Virus record (IMG/VR): IMGVR_UViG_3300031629_000087
Coordinates: 1-23,140 of that record
DNA: 23,140 nucleotides
Strand: one strand, 5' to 3'
Source of the DNA: a virus
Numbering within the stretch: the stretch's first letter is position 1; each line of letters begins with the position of its first letter. This document shows positions 1 through 7,631 of this stretch, piece after piece. Both the position numbers and the translations under genes were made by a program. The notes under the pieces are model-generated. The model was not told the DNA's origin. It made no database searches and worked only from the letters and a program-made list of their open reading frames with translations.

Positions 1-5
1 TTGGA

Positions 6-728
6 ATGAGCCGTGGAGGCTCCGTTAGAGCAGAGTATAGTCCCGAAAGAATTAACTTGATGGCGCAAGAAATACTGGCCGAGGGATACTATGAAGGTGG
101 ATTAGTTGGCGGCGCAATTGAGCTAGGCGCTAGGGCACTAGGGTTCGGTCCCGAAAGGCAAGTAGCTATTACTAGAGAGGCGGCAGACCTAACCAATCAA
201 ATGGCGGACTTAGGTCTGATAGAAGATCGATCTAGAGTTGAAGTGGTATCCTCCAAGGATGAAAAAAATCCTACTCGACTAAACACAAATATTGAGGGCG
301 ACGAAGAGGTGTTCAACGCGGTAAATCACGCGCTGTTTGCTTACGATGCTGGGCAAAGCAAGATTACTCAAGCCGCAGCTCAAGCCAAAGAAGTCTATCA
401 AGGATTAAATGTAAAGCTAAGAGGTGGAGATCCTAAGTCAGAGTACCTAGATTACTTTAATAACAAATTTGGATTTAACCTTGCCGAGCAGGGATTGAGT
501 CGAGACGAAGCAAAATTAAAGATTATGGAAAGCCTTGGCAATATTGATGACGTTGGCCTAGCTGGGAAAATTATTCGCAATGAAGAATTGGTCGGAGGTG
601 AAGTCTTAGTAACAAATCCAGAGGATATAAATTACCCTTGGGCTGACGACTACGCAGAAGGAGGATTAGTAACTTACAATCCTGAACGAATTAATCGAAT
701 GGCTGAACTCATACTACAGGAAGCTTAA
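6..728 (+). CDS. Unknown phage protein with terminal GG/PERIN repeats (possibly 5'-partial)
   Basis: I do not recognise a function. The 240-residue product carries the same short module at both ends. At residues 4-17 it reads GGSV, three residues, then YSPERIN. At residues 219-230 it reads GGLV, one residue, then YNPERIN, followed in each case by an amphipathic helix (LMAQEILAE and RMAELILQE). A third GGLV sits at 31-34. The middle is mixed-charge and probably helical, with no signal peptide or membrane segment. The ATG at 6 lies five bases from the window edge with no in-frame stop before it, so the gene may start further upstream. It ends two bases before the portal start, and its last codons hold the portal ribosome-binding site. 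The location suggests a head-associated role, but that is inference only. Confidence 0.6.
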   Translation: MSRGGSVRAEYSPERINLMAQEILAEGYYEGGLVGGAIELGARALGFGPERQVAITREAADLTNQMADLGLIEDRSRVEVVSSKDEKNPTRLNTNIEGDEEVFNAVNHALFAYDAGQSKITQAAAQAKEVYQGLNVKLRGGDPKSEYLDYFNNKFGFNLAEQGLSRDEAKLKIMESLGNIDDVGLAGKIIRNEELVGGEVLVTNPEDINYPWADDYAEGGLVTYNPERINRMAELILQEA

Positions 729-729
729 C

Positions 730-3447
730 GTGGCTGATGAACTAGAAGTTGAAGTAGAACAAGAAATCACGATGGTAGAGATTCCAGAGGAAGAGCTGGA
801 CTTTGAAGACACCGAGGACGGCGGCGCTGTCGTCATGATGGAGAAGATCTCTGTCAGAGAAGCGTCCGATCACTTCGCCAACATTGTTGACGACGTTGAC
901 GCCTCGCTACTCAAGACCTCAATCAACGACTTGATGACTAAGATCGAGCGAGACAAGGAGGCCCGTCAGAAGAGAGATCTGCAATACGAAGAAGGGCTGA
1001 GACGTACTGGCCTCGGAGATGATGCGCCTGGTGGTGCTCAGTTCAGCGGAGCCAACAAGGTTGTTCATCCAATGCTTGTAGAGGCTTGCGTCGATTTCTC
1101 GGCTCGATTCATCAAGGAGATATTCCCGCCGACCGGCCCCGTAAAGTCTAAGATATTAGGCGAAGCGGACAAGGCTAAGGTTGGCAAGGCTCAGCGTAAG
1201 ACTGAGTTCATGAACTGGCAGACAACCGAGCAGATGGTCGAGTTCAGGTCCGAGCTTGAGCAGCTCAGCACCCAGCTACCACTGGGCGGCGGTCAGTACA
1301 TGAAGTTTATGTGGAACTCTAGATTCATGCGACCCACGTCTGAGTTTGTCCCAATTGACGACATCTACCTCCCATTCTCTGCGACCAACTTTTACACCGC
1401 CGAGCGAAAGACTCACGTACAGTACATCACCGAGATGGAGTACGAAAAGAGAGTCGAGGCCGGTATGTACGCCGACGTGGACCTTCCGTCTCCGACAGAG
1501 CCTACTTTCAGCGCGGCAGAGAGAGCTAACGAAAAAATCGAAGGAAAGCAGAATACCTCTTACAACGAGGACGGCCTGCGAACAATCTTTGAGATATACA
1601 CCTTCATGGACTTTGAAGACGGAGAAGGCTTAGCGCCATACATTCTTAGCGTCGATAAGTCTAGCGAGCTGCCGCTGTGCCTTTACCGAAACTGGGAAGA
1701 GGATGACGAAAGGCAGGCAGAGCTTCACTGGCTTGTTGAGTTCCCGTTCGTACCGTGGCGCGGCGCTTACCCTATCGGTCTGACGCACATGATCGGCGGA
1801 CTGAGCGGTGCCGCTACTGGAGCACTGAGAGCGTTGCTGGACTCCGCGTACATTCAGAACGTGCCAACTCTGCTCAAGCTAAAGGGCGGACCTAACGGTC
1901 AGACCCTTAACGTGCAGCCTACCGAGATTGTCGAGATGGAAGGCGGGGCGTTGATTGACGACGTTAGAAAGCTGGCTATGCCGCTACCGTTCGCAGGACC
2001 AAGCCCCACACTGTTTCAGTTGCTAGGATTTTTAGTTGACGCCGGAAAGGGCGTTGTCCAAACGTCTTTCGAGAAGTTCAACGATCAGAACCCTAATGCG
2101 CCAGTCGGCACAACGATGGCAATTATTGAGCAGGGAATGGTCGTGTTCAGCTCAATACACTCGCGCCTACACTCTTCGATGGCGAGAAGCTTTAACATCC
2201 TGCATCGCATCAACAGCATGTACTATACTGACGAAGAGCTGGATGCGCTCGACAACGGGCTAGAGATATCGGCAGAAGACTTTGACGGACCCGCAGACGT
2301 GGTCCCGATTAGCAACCCAGCCATCTTCAGTGAGGCGCAAAGATTCGCTCAGATACAGGCAATCATGGCCCGCGCTCAGGTTGTGCCGCAACTGTACGAT
2401 CCAATCGCTATCGAAGAAATGTTTCTGAGAACGCTAAAGGTTCCGGCTTCGGAAGTTATGGCACCAAAGGTTGGCGAAGAGGACAGAGATCCGGTAAGTG
2501 AGAACGTGGCTGCGGCTATGGGTCAGGGAATATACGTCCTGACTGAGCAGGATCACATGGCTCACTTGCAGGTCCACTTACCCTTCTTAAAGTCTCCGTT
2601 GTTTGGGTCTAATCCGGCCATCGCAAGCACGTTCTTGTACCCTATGTCAATGCATTTAAAGGATCATATCCTTAATTATTACTTGGCGGAGGCTCACAGC
2701 GCGGTTGATACAGCTCAGAGTGAAGGATTGATACCGGAGGAGGCTGAAGATCAAGTTCAGGTGATACTGCAGGTTCAACAGTTCATTGAAGAGCAGCTTG
2801 GATCTACCGGAATTGCTGAAGAGCTGGGCATGATTAATCAGGCCGCAGAACAGTTCAAGCCTCAAGACCCTGCAGCTCAGACAGGTGACGCGATGCAGAT
2901 TGCTCAGCTTAGTGCCGAGATAAAGCAAGGAGAACTCCAGCAGCGCACTGAGCGTGACGGCGCTAGGCTCCAGATTGATCAGGCTAAGATGCAGGCAGAT
3001 ATGCAGCTTGATCAAGCTAAGATTCAGATAGAGCAGGCCAAGATGGAAACCTCTATGCAGCGCGACGGAGCTAAGATCCAGATAGATCAAGCCAAGCTGG
3101 ACGCATCTACGCAGATTGCTCAGCTTAAAATGCAGCAGTCCTCGGAAATTGAGATGGCTAGGCTCGCGTCTCAAGAAGCTAATCGTCAACAAGACTCTGA
3201 GACTGCTGGGCTTCGTGAGCTGTCCGCGACAGAGAGAAATAACATTAGCGAGATGTCCGAGACAGACCGCATGAATACTCGCGAGCAGAACGAGAACGCT
3301 CGTAAAGCGGAAGACTTAGCGGCAAGAGAGCGCATGAATACTGCGGATAACATGACGGCCAAGGAGCTTGCAGCTCTTGAGGTCATTAGCGGCGAGAAGA
3401 CATCGCTCACAAACGGGAAGGGAATAGACCCTGGGGCTGACGTGTGA
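730..3447 (+). CDS. Portal protein with long C-terminal helical repeat
   Basis: The 905-residue product is the probable dodecameric portal at the capsid vertex, through which DNA is packaged and ejected. The acidic N-terminus is followed by a region (about 75-145) reading EEGLRRTGLGDDAPGGA then VVHPMLVEACVDFSARF, as I recall from portals of podovirus-like marine phages. The core (150-650) has the mixed alpha/beta character of the family. Residues 720-885 are a charged helix built partly from an 18-residue repeat, comparable in placement to the P22 portal barrel helix (P22 portal is 725 residues, so this one is long). Translation starts at GTG 730, with AGGA at 718-721 and no closer ATG. Its position ahead of the scaffold and capsid genes is typical. 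The family call is from sequence feel and context, without a search. Confidence 0.85.
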   Translation: MADELEVEVEQEITMVEIPEEELDFEDTEDGGAVVMMEKISVREASDHFANIVDDVDASLLKTSINDLMTKIERDKEARQKRDLQYEEGLRRTGLGDDAPGGAQFSGANKVVHPMLVEACVDFSARFIKEIFPPTGPVKSKILGEADKAKVGKAQRKTEFMNWQTTEQMVEFRSELEQLSTQLPLGGGQYMKFMWNSRFMRPTSEFVPIDDIYLPFSATNFYTAERKTHVQYITEMEYEKRVEAGMYADVDLPSPTEPTFSAAERANEKIEGKQNTSYNEDGLRTIFEIYTFMDFEDGEGLAPYILSVDKSSELPLCLYRNWEEDDERQAELHWLVEFPFVPWRGAYPIGLTHMIGGLSGAATGALRALLDSAYIQNVPTLLKLKGGPNGQTLNVQPTEIVEMEGGALIDDVRKLAMPLPFAGPSPTLFQLLGFLVDAGKGVVQTSFEKFNDQNPNAPVGTTMAIIEQGMVVFSSIHSRLHSSMARSFNILHRINSMYYTDEELDALDNGLEISAEDFDGPADVVPISNPAIFSEAQRFAQIQAIMARAQVVPQLYDPIAIEEMFLRTLKVPASEVMAPKVGEEDRDPVSENVAAAMGQGIYVLTEQDHMAHLQVHLPFLKSPLFGSNPAIASTFLYPMSMHLKDHILNYYLAEAHSAVDTAQSEGLIPEEAEDQVQVILQVQQFIEEQLGSTGIAEELGMINQAAEQFKPQDPAAQTGDAMQIAQLSAEIKQGELQQRTERDGARLQIDQAKMQADMQLDQAKIQIEQAKMETSMQRDGAKIQIDQAKLDASTQIAQLKMQQSSEIEMARLASQEANRQQDSETAGLRELSATERNNISEMSETDRMNTREQNENARKAEDLAARERMNTADNMTAKELAALEVISGEKTSLTNGKGIDPGADV
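2899..3168 (+). repeat. Five tandem 54-base (18-codon) repeats inside the portal gene
   Basis: Portal residues 724-813 form five consecutive 18-residue units starting IAQLSAE, RDGARLQIDQAK, LDQAKIQIEQAK, RDGAKIQIDQAK and IAQLKMQ. The central three match closely at protein level and less closely at DNA level because synonymous codons differ (for example gatcaggctaag versus gatcaagccaag). Eighteen residues equal five alpha-helical turns, so the unit predicts a straight helix. Confidence 0.85.
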
Positions 3448-3486
3448 TGAGTTCGTGTGATTGATAACTTCCACAAGGTAGGTGAG

Positions 3487-4011
3487 ATGGATATCACATC
3501 ATGGCTCACCAATGTGGATACACTAACCTCTAAGGTATGGGGTGAAGACTATTGGCGTCAAGAGACTTTCAGCGTACATCAAGACACGCAAACTGTACCA
3601 TTAGTGTTCGATAAGTATTTTGAGAAACCAATCAAGACAGAACACTACAAAATGTTTGAAACCAACCTGATGCCATTAGAGTCCTTGCTGTCAACACACT
3701 ATGGCAATGGCTTTACCGCACGATTGATACTGACTAAACTCAAACCGAAAGGTGTCATACCAGAACACCGAGACAATGGTGAGTGTTTTCAAGTATCACA
3801 CCGAGTACATCTGCCATTGATAACCAATGATGAGGTGTTGTTCAGTGTCGGTGAGGAAACTATCACTATGCAGCCTGGTGAGTTATGGGAAATCAACAAC
3901 ACCAACCGACCGCATCAAGTGGTAAACATGAGTGACAGTGAGCGTATACACTTAATAATAGACTGGGAACCATATAATGGCGTTTCTTCAGGGCAACATA
4001 CCGCACTTTAA
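3487..4011 (+). CDS. Aspartyl/asparaginyl beta-hydroxylase-like Fe(II)/2-oxoglutarate dioxygenase
   Basis: This is a probable non-heme iron, 2-oxoglutarate-dependent hydroxylase. With the ATG at 3487 as start (174 residues), the iron ligands are H94 and D96 in PEHRD, with the distal H143 in RPHQ. R153 in RIHLIIDW is placed to bind 2-oxoglutarate, and RVHLPL (106-111) matches the conserved core strand of the AspH (PF05118-type) family. A GTG at 3457 would add ten residues, but AAGG at 3475-3478 lies eight bases before the ATG. Such enzymes hydroxylate Asp/Asn or free amino acids; the substrate here is unknown. The gene sits between portal and capsid genes, so a virion protein or host translation factor could be a target. 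Its codon choice (cca, acc, cac) looks different from its neighbours, hinting at acquisition. The 3' end overlaps the next gene by 35 bases. Confidence 0.8.
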   Translation: MDITSWLTNVDTLTSKVWGEDYWRQETFSVHQDTQTVPLVFDKYFEKPIKTEHYKMFETNLMPLESLLSTHYGNGFTARLILTKLKPKGVIPEHRDNGECFQVSHRVHLPLITNDEVLFSVGEETITMQPGELWEINNTNRPHQVVNMSDSERIHLIIDWEPYNGVSSGQHTAL

Positions 4012-4657
4012 GTGCTGGGTCAGGAAGGAATACACTCACAACCATGAGAAGTATCATGGTGAGTTTATTCACGCGATGGCCGTAGCAGTAACGACACTGC
4101 CAAGCAGATGTCTAAGCTTTCAGATGATTTTTACGGGAGCTGAAACCTACGACACAGAGGAGCCGAATGTTCACGGCGGAGCTATGTGGGCGAGAATGCC
4201 TATAACAGCTCTGATGGGAGACACCGCTGTAGCGGAGTGGCCCGAGGCAATGGCTACGCACGACGCTCAACCGTGGGATTGTGCATCACGAACCCATAGC
4301 GTCTATGTCCTAGAGAGATGCTCGCCAAGTCCTTGGCTGGCAAAAATAGACGGAGAGTTCTATCCGGCTAAGTATTACTTCACGGTTGACTACACCGACT
4401 CAGAGATTGCAGACGATCCAGCTCAGCATAAGCAGGCGCACGTCTTGGAACTTCTAGACGCCGGAAAGTGGACTGGGAACATAGTGGCGCTACCAAACAA
4501 CCGCGTGAGGGTCAGTCACCCCGCTTGGTTTGAAATGGGCGAAGGCGCTCCTGACTTTAGACCGTCTCAGCATATCCATTACAGTAAATCTGACTTGGAT
4601 TACACGCTGGACGTTAATCGAGTTTTTGATAACTTATACGCGAGGGAAGAAGAATGA
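3977..4657 (+). CDS. Conserved phage protein of unknown function
   Basis: A 226-residue soluble protein. The N-terminal third has FIHAMAVAVTTLPSRCLSFQ then FTGAE, and about twenty residues on HGGAMWARMPITALMG. I recall this pattern from unassigned proteins beside the portal gene in marine phages, but I know no function. It has four cysteines, several conserved-looking Trp/His and no obvious catalytic motif. A role in head assembly is possible from position alone. It starts at ATG inside the 3' end of the dioxygenase gene (overlap 3977-4011) and ends with an ATGA overlap onto the next small gene, so it is probably translationally coupled on both sides. Confidence 0.65.
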   Translation: MAFLQGNIPHFKCWVRKEYTHNHEKYHGEFIHAMAVAVTTLPSRCLSFQMIFTGAETYDTEEPNVHGGAMWARMPITALMGDTAVAEWPEAMATHDAQPWDCASRTHSVYVLERCSPSPWLAKIDGEFYPAKYYFTVDYTDSEIADDPAQHKQAHVLELLDAGKWTGNIVALPNNRVRVSHPAWFEMGEGAPDFRPSQHIHYSKSDLDYTLDVNRVFDNLYAREEE

Positions 4658-4821
4658 GCACCAAGATGAAAACAAAAGGTTATTCCAAAGGCGGAAAGAT
4701 GAAGACTAAAGGCTATGCTAGAGGCGGATCGGTCAATATGGCTTCAGATGCAGTGCCTCAACATAAGCGAATGGCTGCAGGCATTACGATAAAGCAAGGC
4801 ACTAGCACCACTCAATCTTAA
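4654..4821 (+). CDS. 55-residue basic protein with duplicated KGY..GG motif
   Basis: Short gene read directly from the sequence: ATG at 4654 overlaps the previous stop (ATGA), and the stop TAA is at 4819-4821. The product begins MSTKMKTKGYSKGG and repeats KMKTKGYARGGSV, so residues 5-14 and 16-25 are near copies. The remainder is polar with HKRM and ends in STTQS. It is strongly basic and Lys/Gly-rich in the first half. The GY[SA][KR]GG tag recurs in the gene at 10392 and, in shorter form, at 6 and 9869. No function is known to me. Coding is supported by the overlap, the in-frame duplication and the related protein elsewhere in the window. Confidence 0.65.
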   Translation: MSTKMKTKGYSKGGKMKTKGYARGGSVNMASDAVPQHKRMAAGITIKQGTSTTQS

Positions 4822-4824
4822 AAA

Positions 4825-5022
4825 GTGAATACAGAATCTAAATTTCTGAACATCCTCAAGGCAGATCAAGCAGAGTTTGCGCTTGAAGCCTTGAGGAAAC
4901 CTCAGAAGCGCGATGGCTTCGAGTACGGCTATCGCGTTGGAATGGTTGCGGGTTATGAGGCAGCTATTGACGTGCTCTTAAATCTAATAGATGAGGATCA
5001 AAATGGAAATAACGACTTATGA
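4825..5022 (+). CDS. Small unknown phage protein
   Basis: A 65-residue protein beginning with GTG three bases after the preceding stop. No clear Shine-Dalgarno is visible, so reinitiation after the upstream gene is the likely entry route. It is helical in character: ADQAEFALEAL, then FEYGYRVGMVAGYEAAIDVL and an acidic end (LIDEDQNGNNDL). The FEYGYRVG..AGYEAA pattern resembles small unassigned proteins found beside phage co-chaperonin genes, as far as I recall. Its 3' end overlaps the start of the GroES-like gene and carries that gene's ribosome-binding site. Confidence 0.55.
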   Translation: MNTESKFLNILKADQAEFALEALRKPQKRDGFEYGYRVGMVAGYEAAIDVLLNLIDEDQNGNNDL

Positions 5023-5419
5023 GGACGCGCTCGCGGAGGCTTTCCCAGCAGTAGATGCTGGTATTCGGCCTTTCGGTAGCCGTGTTCTGATTCAGATACG
5101 CACCGCTAAAAGCAAGACTTCTGGCGGAATCATACTAACTAACGACACTACTGACACAGAGAAGTGGAATACTCAAGTTGGAAAGGTTGTTGCAGTTGGT
5201 CCGTTAGCTTTCAAGAATCGAAACACTATGGAAAGCTGGCCCGAAGGAGACTGGTGCAAAGAAGGCGATATGGTCAGAGTAGCCAAGTACGGTGGAGACA
5301 GGTGGGAAGTTGAGCTGTCTGAAGTAAAAGGCGATACCGCAATGTTTGTAATCTTTAATGACCTTGACATCATGGGGAGCGTTACAGGCGACCCTCTGAA
5401 GATCAAGGCTTTCATCTGA
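5003..5419 (+). CDS. GroES-like co-chaperonin (Cpn10)
   Basis: The product is the heptameric lid that cooperates with host GroEL. RPFGSRVLIQI (about residues 23-33) is the first strand, where GroES has its conserved RPL.DRV. KTSGGIILTND follows as the GroEL-binding mobile loop, matching the GroES ..SAGGI.L pattern. Further on are KVVAVGP, the GD-valine/leucine turn (EGDMVRVAKYGGD) and a C-terminal strand. At 138 residues it is longer than bacterial GroES (about 97), as with phage versions such as T4 gp31, which has the same task of folding the capsid protein. I choose ATG 5003 over ATG 4991 because GAGG at 4993-4996 lies six bases upstream. Its place between portal and scaffold/capsid suggests the capsid protein as the client. 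Confidence 0.88.
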   Translation: MEITTYEDALAEAFPAVDAGIRPFGSRVLIQIRTAKSKTSGGIILTNDTTDTEKWNTQVGKVVAVGPLAFKNRNTMESWPEGDWCKEGDMVRVAKYGGDRWEVELSEVKGDTAMFVIFNDLDIMGSVTGDPLKIKAFI

Positions 5420-5434
5420 TAAAGGAGATGAGTA

Positions 5435-6379
5435 ATGAGTGAAGAAATAGATGACACCGTTTTAATCGAAGACGATGTGAGTGAAAGCGAGCACGACAAT
5501 ATAATCATTGTCGAGGACGATCCCGATGCAGCAGCCGATGATCAGGAAGATGATCGGGTCACGGTCGAAGTTGACGATGACGACGACTCCGAGCGTGAGG
5601 CTATCCGGCAACGCCGCAGAAAAGAAAAGGTAGACCGAAAAGAGCGCCGCGATAGCGCGATCAAGCGTGACAAGACTGAGCTGGACTTCTTGCGAGGTCG
5701 AAACGACGATCTGGAAAGACGTTTAACGGATCAGGAGCTTCGCTCTCGGCAGCAGGACCAGAGCGGATTTGATCAAGCAATTGCCCAAGCTCAAAAAGAA
5801 GTAAAAATGGCCGATAGAGTTATCGCCAAGGCTGTCGAAGATAATAACGGAAGTGACGTTACTAAAGCCATGCAGTATCGCGACGAGGCGAAAACTAAGG
5901 CTCAGCAGCTAAACTACCGAAAGCAGCAGCTTGCTCAGCAGACGGCGGCTAAGCCTGCGGTTGACGACAGGACTATGCACTTTGCTCAGCGGTTTATGGA
6001 AGACAACCCTTGGTACGACAGTAATGGCTTAGACGAAGATTCCGCTATTGTTATGGCGATTGATCAGGCGCTCAGCAGGGACGGGTACAACCCTCAAACT
6101 GAAGAGTATTGGGACGAGCTAACCTCAAGGGCTGCTCGTAGACTGCCAGACCTTTTTGACGACGAGCCTCCGGCTAAGTCTCAGAAGAAAACTCGCAAAG
6201 CTAGAGGTGGGCCGGCGGTAGGCTCGGGCAAGGAACATGCGCCCAATTCCACCAGAAAGGAAGTGTATATCAGCCCAGAACGAAAGGCAGCTCTTGTAGA
6301 GGCCGGCGTTTGGGACGATCCGGTTCTAAGGACTCGATACGTTAAGCGGTACGCTGCTTACGATAAGACCAATGCTTAG
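5435..6379 (+). CDS. Scaffolding protein (capsid assembly)
   Basis: The 314-residue product is the probable internal scaffold that directs procapsid assembly. Residues 1-50 are extremely acidic (runs of D/E including DDDDD), about 52-80 are strongly basic (QRRRKEKVDRKERR), and about 80-175 are a charged, Gln-rich helical region. A compact part follows (FMEDNPWYDSNGLDEDS). The C-terminus is basic (KSQKKTRKAR), with ISPERKAALVEAG and VKRYAAYDK at the end. A disordered acidic start, central coiled coil and basic C-terminal capsid-binding tail are typical of scaffolds, as is its place ahead of the capsid genes. AAAGGAG at 5421-5427 precedes ATG 5435. I see no protease motif fused to it. Confidence 0.75.
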   Translation: MSEEIDDTVLIEDDVSESEHDNIIIVEDDPDAAADDQEDDRVTVEVDDDDDSEREAIRQRRRKEKVDRKERRDSAIKRDKTELDFLRGRNDDLERRLTDQELRSRQQDQSGFDQAIAQAQKEVKMADRVIAKAVEDNNGSDVTKAMQYRDEAKTKAQQLNYRKQQLAQQTAAKPAVDDRTMHFAQRFMEDNPWYDSNGLDEDSAIVMAIDQALSRDGYNPQTEEYWDELTSRAARRLPDLFDDEPPAKSQKKTRKARGGPAVGSGKEHAPNSTRKEVYISPERKAALVEAGVWDDPVLRTRYVKRYAAYDKTNA

Positions 6380-6394
6380 TGCTAATAAAGCACT
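6378..6394 (+). other. Short perfect hairpin after the scaffold gene
   Basis: AGTGCT and AGCACT pair perfectly around a five-base AATAA loop, beginning at the scaffold stop codon. It is followed by TTGCG rather than a T-run, so it is a poor intrinsic terminator. It could be an mRNA processing or stabilising element between scaffold and the following genes. The rest of the 76-base gap (6380-6455) holds only a Shine-Dalgarno (AAAGGAG near 6439) for the next gene. Confidence 0.35.
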
Positions 6395-6455
6395 TGCGTT
6401 ACCGATGATCTATAGAACATACTAAATCAATCGCTGAATAAAGGAGCGACTAGAC

Positions 6456-6992
6456 ATGAGCAAAACAGACGAACGAGTAAAGAAATCCGTAGACGAAGGA
6501 CGGGAAAACCGTGCGATGGTAGATCGTGCTCATACCGAAAATCGAGAAGTCACAGAAAGTGAGCGGGTAGAAATGTTCCGTCAACAACTATTTCAGACAT
6601 CACTGCCTGATTTACCCGAATTACCCGGCTGGCATATGTGCTGGCTTACGACGACTAACCCTCGCGATTCAATCCAAGCTCGTATCCGTCTCGGTTACGA
6701 AGCTGTAAAGCCAGAAGATGTTCCTGGCTGGGAATACGCCACCCTTAAATCTGGGGAGTGGACAGGATTCATTGGGGTTAACGAAATGCTAGCATTCAAG
6801 TTGCCTATGTCTTTGTACGAGAAGTATATGATGGAAGCTCATCATGACGCTCCACAAAGAGAAGAGGGCAAATTGACAGATACGGCGGACTTCTTACAGC
6901 AGCAAGCTGAAGCGAGCGGTAGTAGCATTATGCAGGGAGACGGTAATAAAGAGCTTGGTGAAAAGCGACTTGGTCAATTTGACCTTGTCTGA
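6456..6992 (+). CDS. Conserved phage protein between scaffold and capsid genes, function unknown
   Basis: A 178-residue hydrophilic protein. The N-terminus (1-45) is highly charged and probably helical. The middle contains LPGWHMCWLTTTNPRDSI, RIRLGYEAVKPEDVPGWEY and a compact beta-like stretch. The C-terminus is polar with QGDGNKELGEKRLG. I recall similar PGWHMCWLTTTN.RDSI proteins between scaffold and major capsid genes of several marine phages, always unnamed. It is probably a head-associated or head-assembly protein, by position. It starts at an ATG preceded by AAAGGAG, and the next gene follows 31 bases later with its own ribosome-binding site. Confidence 0.65.
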   Translation: MSKTDERVKKSVDEGRENRAMVDRAHTENREVTESERVEMFRQQLFQTSLPDLPELPGWHMCWLTTTNPRDSIQARIRLGYEAVKPEDVPGWEYATLKSGEWTGFIGVNEMLAFKLPMSLYEKYMMEAHHDAPQREEGKLTDTADFLQQQAEASGSSIMQGDGNKELGEKRLGQFDLV

Positions 6993-7023
6993 CGAGCAAT
7001 CTATTTAACCAAAGGAGTTCAGT

Positions 7024-7617
7024 ATGTCAGCGACTACTGAAGCATTTGGCTTCCGCGCTTCTTATCACAACAGTGGTAGAATTACGGCGAAAGCCTACAC
7101 TATTGCCTCTGGATACAATCAAAATGTATTCTCTGGCGACCCCGTAAAACTAGTTGATGCAGGAACCGTTCAACTAGCAACTTCCAACGGAACTCGTGGC
7201 GGCACAGTTGCAGGTGTCCTTAATTTGGGCATCTTTGCTGGCGTTCAATATGACGACGCTTTAGGAAAACCAACTCTCTCGCCATTTTGGCCTGCGAGCG
7301 CAACAGCAACAAATATTGTGGCATTCGTTTATGACGATCCAGAAACTATATTTGATGTTGAGTACCCCAACCCAGCGGCTGGAACGACTGTTCAAACAGC
7401 GGTTGGCGAGGAGTGTGATTGGACCGTAGCAACACCAGGCGGTGCAACCGCAACAGGTTTGTCAAGCACTTCCCTCACAGCTATCCAAACTACCTCTGGT
7501 CAGTACCAGATTACAGGTATTGCGGGTGGTCCCAACAACTTGATTACAGATGCATTTGTAAAGGTCTCAGTTCGTATAAATGAGCACCAGTACAAAGCTT
7601 CCGTAAACTCAGTCTAA
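7024..7617 (+). CDS. Probable capsid decoration / head stabilisation protein
   Basis: A 197-residue beta-rich protein immediately before the major capsid gene. Its start (EAFGFRASYHNSGR), a motif around YTIASGYNQNVFSGDPVKL and the following GTVAGVL...VQYDD are the pattern of small beta-barrel proteins that sit next to capsid genes and stabilise the shell. The rest is Ala/Thr/Gly-rich strands without cysteine clusters or catalytic motifs. AAAGGAG sits upstream of ATG 7024. The decoration role is inferred from position and composition. It could instead be a minor capsid or head-completion protein. Confidence 0.55.
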   Translation: MSATTEAFGFRASYHNSGRITAKAYTIASGYNQNVFSGDPVKLVDAGTVQLATSNGTRGGTVAGVLNLGIFAGVQYDDALGKPTLSPFWPASATATNIVAFVYDDPETIFDVEYPNPAAGTTVQTAVGEECDWTVATPGGATATGLSSTSLTAIQTTSGQYQITGIAGGPNNLITDAFVKVSVRINEHQYKASVNSV

Positions 7618-7624
7618 AGGAGGT
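7617..7624 (+). promoter_or_regulatory. Perfect Shine-Dalgarno of the capsid gene
   Basis: AAGGAGGT is fully complementary to the 3' end of bacterial 16S rRNA. It starts within the upstream stop codon (TAA at 7615-7617), and its GGAGG core ends eight bases before ATG 7632. It is the strongest ribosome-binding site I noticed here, fitting a protein needed in hundreds of copies. Confidence 0.8.
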
Positions 7625-7631
7625 CTAAGAT

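Noticed and set aside
2656-3192. Open frame of 178 codons on the minus strand
   Set aside because: It is the reverse of the repetitive portal helix; repeats and biased codons keep the opposite frame open. All neighbours are on the + strand and its product is Leu-rich without a family pattern.
3457-3486. GTG 3457 as start of the dioxygenase
   Set aside because: ATG 3487 has AAGG eight bases upstream; the extra ten residues add nothing recognisable. Not excluded.
3186-3512. Minus-strand open frame across the portal end
   Set aside because: Ser-rich shadow of the portal C-terminus with no sensible start context, overlapping two well-supported + genes.
6394-6423. Possible promoter TTGCGT-18-CATACT before the gene at 6456
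   Set aside because: Both boxes match the consensus poorly and such matches are expected by chance in AT-rich gaps; a phage-specific promoter cannot be judged from one copy.
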